A DNA stretch of 64,000 bases from NCBI GenBank assembly GCA_021229015.1, contig CM037783.1:28776605-28840604 (forward strand). Direction: 5' to 3'. Positions within the stretch are counted from its first letter, which is position 1. Each line of letters begins with the position of its first letter. A program made the position numbers and the translations under genes. Of this stretch, positions 53,290 through 59,200 are shown piece after piece. The DNA comes from Solen grandis (Eukaryota; Mollusca; Bivalvia; Adapedonta; Solenidae). Below the pieces are notes generated by a model, which made no database searches, was not told the DNA's origin, and worked only from the letters and a program-made list of their open reading frames with translations.

Positions 53290-56200
53290 TCTCAAGTTTT
53301 CAGAATCAATTTCTAACCTGATAATGAAGAAGCGTCCTTTCCCCACATCTTTCTTTCTATTCCGTATGACAAGTTTCCATGGCAATCGAGATTGAAATGT
53401 AACCTCATTTTCCTACTTTCATGGTTGAATTTAAAATCAACACAACAAACGATTCCTGCGCAGTTGTCTGTCATTCTGCACATTTGCTCAAGGTACTTGG
53501 GCAGTTGGTGAGTTAAACAAGCTAAAATAAAAAAACAAATATGATACATGTATATAACTTAATTTTCTGTATAATATATGTTTGAATCAAGAACTAAAAC
53601 CAGCTGAGAATATAACAAAGTATAGTATTTAAAATTTCCATGATTACGTTAACAAAGTTAATGATTGTTAAACAGTTTCTGACCTTACCTGCTGGTGGCA
53701 ATACCGATTCATCGCATTGAGGAGACTTCCAGAAGTCATGCGATATACCTACCAAAGGACATATGTTTATAGAAATGCACACTAAAATTAGTTTATCAAA
53801 TTGTATGACAAAATAACATAATGCATTCACAAATATTAACATTTTGCCTATTAATTAATTATAGTGTTACAAGTATTTAAAATCTGTCACTAAGAGTGGA
53901 ACATGTTTTATTTTCATTTGTTATGTTCCGTATGCAAGAAACGTATTGAAACAAAAATAAAAGTAATCGAAAATATAATCAGTACATCCCTTTCTACACA
54001 TGATATTACCGTAGTATGGAGGATAAGAAGCGTTCCCCTTCCTTTCAGGGCAGTCTGGGTACTGAAGGACCAGGTTTGTCAATGCTGGTACATCCAAAGA
54101 ACATATCGTGGATTCTAAGCACAGCTTTGTCGTGAAATCTATCTTGAATTGCTTTGCTGATGGGATATTGTTTACGCTATATCTATAAACGAATATAAAT
54201 ATGTTCAGAATCATTTTAAGAGTTTAGAGCTGTTAAATGAAGCTAGTGATGTAAAACAATAAACAAACTGAATGATAATGCAGTTTCAAAGGACAGTAAA
54301 TGTACGGTCATAATATACCAATAAACAGGCTATAATGTTAAATATTACAAAGAGATATAATTTTTGCACCGTCATGGTGTTTTCCTATCTAATTGATTAT
54401 TGTTAACATGTTTACGTATTTGGGTTTTCACAGTACAGAACATAAATAAACAAATTTGCATTCAACAACGTATAAATAAATGTAAATCATACTTGAGGCG
54501 CCAGATCCCTTTCGTCGTAAGTAAATGATGTTGTCCTCGTCGTAAGTAAATGATGTTGTCCTAAAACAAAATATATTTGATAATAAATACAGAAAATAGA
54601 ATGGATAAATAATCAACTATGCTTGAGGAATATATATGCTTAAAAATACTTAAAATGTATGTCAAAACAGCTTTGTATGATACCAATGTTGTATACTTTA
54701 TCAATTATGTTAATTATACTTGGATTTAACATCACGCCGACAGTAGTTATGCAAATTAGGAAATCTTCTCTACACGAGCCAGACACAGTGCTGTCTCAGT
54801 GCGATAGCAAACCTTAGACAAGTGACATGATGACACCGTTTTGCATTATCATGACATCGGGCCAACTATTCGAATGTGCTTAGCGCACTATGCACAAGGG
54901 GGTAAACCTATTTTAATGGATTTAGGATCAAACTACGAAATGGACGATCTATCCACTCAGTAATGGGATCTGTACGTATTCTGTTGTATAGGATTAATAT
55001 AATCAAAACTATTTTTTGGGATATTTTTACCTACCCCAATTGTAATTCAACAGGCTCACTCTTTGTTTAATGTTCTCTACACGGGCCACAAACTCGTAAT
55101 CGCATGCGCCAATATACAAAGATGCATGAAGGTTACGCTGAAGAATATCCGAGTAGACGCAGCATTCAATCAGTGACTTATCATCTGTATGCCAGCACGT
55201 ACTATTAGTAGTCACTCCTGGTAAATTCAGTTGTGTGTATCCTGCTATTATACGTACATTTATGTTAGGAACGCACATATTAGTTACGCTAACGTTATTT
55301 GACTGTATTAAGTGGGCAACTAGTAAAAGGTTTGCTTAATAATTAACAAAGCAGCCCAAAGGACAGTTATATCCCCCGCCGTTGTCTTAATAAAAACCTT
55401 TTCAACACTACTGTTGTAGTGGGGTTTAAAACTGCATTTTATGTTCAGAAAATATAGCATGGAAACAAAAATATCCAGGAATGAACACTGAACCATCAAA
55501 TGTGAACTTGAACTTGAGCAAACATGACTGTCACCTGTGTTCTGCACATCGCCTCAATTTGGTTTATAATTGAGGCAAGTTTCATTAAAATCCTTCGAGG
55601 AGTATATGAGTTATGGAGCGGACACAAACTTGTAAATTGAAATTGAAGGTTCAAACACTTGACCTTCAAGTGTGACCTTGACATTGAGCCGACATGGCTG
55701 CTGTCTGTGTTCTGCACATCATTTCAATTATATTTATATTTGAGGCAAGTCTCATTAAAATCCATCAAAGGGTATAGGAGATATGGAGCGGACATGAAAT
55801 TGTAAGGAAATAGAAGGTTCAAATACATGACCCTCAAGTGTGACCTTGAACTTGAGCCGACATGACTGCAACCTATGTTCTGCACATCGTCTCAACTAGG
55901 TTTACATTTGAGGCAAGTTTCACAGAAATCCTTCAAGGGGTATAAGAGATATAAGAGCGGACACGAAATTGAAATGGAAATTGAAGGTTCAAATACATAA
56001 CCTTGTAGTGTGACCTTGACCTTGAGCCTACAAGGCTGCCACCTGTGTTCTGCACATCGTCTCGACTAGGTTTACATTTGAGGCAAGTTTCACGAAAATC
56101 CTTCAAGCGGTATAGGAGATATGGAGCGGAGACGAAAACGTTACGGATGGAGAGACAGACAGACAGACGAAGGCCATTCCTATAACCCCCCTCCCGCTTC

Positions 56201-59200
56201 GCGACGGGGGATTAAAAATTAAAGCAATCTAATCTATAACAAAACACGAATGAGTAATTTTCGAGGCCAAAGAAATAAAAGGCAAATGTAAGAAATAGTT
56301 ATGATTTAGTAAATAATGTTACTTAGATGAACTAGAAATAAAGACGCGATTATTGTTTACCTATAGCTGATTTTCCTTCACACATTGGAGACAGCAGGAA
56401 GTGTTGAATACCGAGATCCGTCACTAACTGGTCTAGTGCTTTGAGTGATAGTGCCGTGTTTGTAGAGAAGCTGTGTTTTAATAACCATGACGTCAAGGAA
56501 AATCCTGAGAAATAAGGTGCGTAACGCATTAGACTAATTATGATTGAAACAAAAATATATTTTTCCCTTGACTTGATAGTTTTTTGATAAAATATACAAA
56601 TATAACAGCTTCATAAATATGCCATATAGTAATTTTTGAGTGATATATACTTATACACATTTACGACAGCATTAGAACATGTAAGCTTTTAAAATTACCT
56701 TTTATTTGGTATTCTGCATCAAAGCTGCAGTCTTCCATGGAAATGGCTGTGTTGTCAAGGAGCCTGAATATATCACACTCTCTGTTGCTTTCTAGGCATA
56801 CTTGAACTTGGACATCAATAACGTAACCACTCTGCTCGACGTCTTTGTTGATTAAAATCCTGGAGAATATCATTATTAAAATCAAGAATAGTTTCAATTA
56901 TTTATCAGTCGATTTTTTTATATGAACGTTCCGCCGATAGTATTTCAGTCATTTGTAGAGTTTGTCTATATCTAATGGATAATTTATTGTTGTTTTTTTC
57001 ACCACCATATACCCCAAAGATGAACGCTAAATGGCATGATATCAAAAATATTTATACAATATGGACAATGGGCTTACCAATTCTTGATCTACCGTTATAT
57101 ACTAACCGCCAATTTAGGGATGTACTTATATTACTACCATTACTAAATTATGTTATATCAGTAGCTGTCGTTAATCGATCCACTAACCACCCTAGCCCTC
57201 AATTATGGCGAATGCTATTACAACTTGGCTATCATGGAATCGCATAAATATTCACTGACAAATATGTTTGCATCTTGTGAATACCGATTTTCAGTGTCAA
57301 ATATAGCTAGAGCTTTAAGTATATAATCGAAAATTCAACACTTAACTTCGATATAAAATAATCATGTCAAGATCTGTCCCAGGTAAAAGACTTTGTATAA
57401 ATTAACACAATAGGACATGTTACTTAAATGCTAACCATACTATAAATGTTTTACTTACTGAAGTCTTAGGAATCCATTTAAGGAAACGGGTATGGAAGAA
57501 CCTTGCAAAGAGACGAACAATAATACTTATATTAGTAGCAAATTCTTATAACTCACAATAAATTTATTGTTAAACTGCTAATGCATGTAGTAAGGTAAAG
57601 TATTGTTTTTATATTTATTTATTTGCAAAATGTATTTGAAATAGAATATAAAATTATTAATCACAAACCAAATTCCATTCAAGTATTTGTGCAGATAATC
57701 GTATATCGACTTAAATCTTAAATGTTTTTATCTTACCAATGGCATCTTCCAAGGGAATTTCAAACCTGAGTTTCCCAAATTCTACCGTTAAAATGAGCTC
57801 ACAAGGCTGTAAAAATACTTTAAATGCTGTGTTAGTCCGAAGTTCCTGAATATGTAGGCAGCAGTCAAAACTCGTGCAACTTTGGTTAATGTGACAAAAG
57901 ATGTTTGCTGAATCGGTTATATTTGGTAAAATGATGTCGGATTTGCAATCTGAAAACAGACATAAAACTTCTGACAAGTTTTACTTGTAGATATCATGAG
58001 ACAAATCATATGTTTAATACCAATCTGTCCAAATTATACTTGGAAAAAATGTATTTTTATTTTCATGATGTTTTTTTTCAATGACGCATTCATATATTAA
58101 TTATTATGTGTAATAACAACAAAGATTAACAACAAAATAATAATGACAGTTACCTGATTTCCAACCATTAAGTGATGGCTCATATACGGCACCGGAAAGC
58201 TTGCATTCTTGGTTGCCCATATACTGTATTATGCCTAAATCTCTGAAAATCATCGGTCTAAAAGATTCCGACATGGCAGTCAATTGGTTGTCTTCCATCC
58301 ATTTCGTTAAAGAGAAATCTATAATAAAAATAATAATTTTGATAATATTATTCAGACAAATGCATAATGAAATAAGTTATTATTATACACATATTTTGAA
58401 AATAGTAATACATTGTTACAATGTGAATAGCTCATATACAATGTATATTATCAATCCTTACAGAGAGACACACATCTTTGAGTCTAGCTACAAACCCGCA
58501 TATGACATATTTTTTTACGTATCACTTACCATACAAACAGGCATGAACAAAGCGATCTGATCTGGTTAAGAACTTGTAATTGTCTGTATGCCTGCATAGT
58601 TTACTTATGATAATAATGGTGTTCGACTGTGTGAAATAGATAGCATTCGTGGTAGATATACACACATTGCAAGCCAGTATTCTATATCGGTCAGTCTACG
58701 ATATTTTACATAACGGCAAATATAGCTTTATATATCAGGACATTATCGGTAACCCAACCCGTCTCAAAATCGGGTTGATATCGGCTATCGTTGCTAAACT
58801 AATGAAAGTGAGATGGCACGCATGCTTAACTGTGTTGAGATGTCTAATTAAGCCACGTTTACTTGACCGTTTTGGCTTGTTTTGCGGATCTCTTTGTTAA
58901 AATATGTGCAAGTGTCAAGTGGAATAAAGCCTCGGCCAAACTCTAGCTTTAACAAGCAGTTTTACAACAGGTAAATTGACTAAATCTGAATTTGACTGCT
59001 ATCCAAACAAATACATGTAGAAAAACTGCATCGTCTTACGAGGAAAACAGTCGTTCTATTTGACTTACCAATTTTTAATTTTACGGAAATGGACCACGCC
59101 TCTGCGATTTTAAAAGGTTTTACACGTGACATAATTTTTAAGTGTGTGTAACCTATGTGTAACCCTACATAAATTACTTTCCATATTCTTGAGGAATGTC

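Noticed and set aside
54536..54560. Longer 68-nt version of the micro-exon using the outer acceptor
   Set aside because: Adds 25 nt and breaks the reading frame with exon 54010; the inner acceptor gives the standard 43-nt exon.
58649..58900. 83-codon plus-strand frame
   Set aside because: In an intron, no family signature, no flanking exon partners; chance frame most likely.
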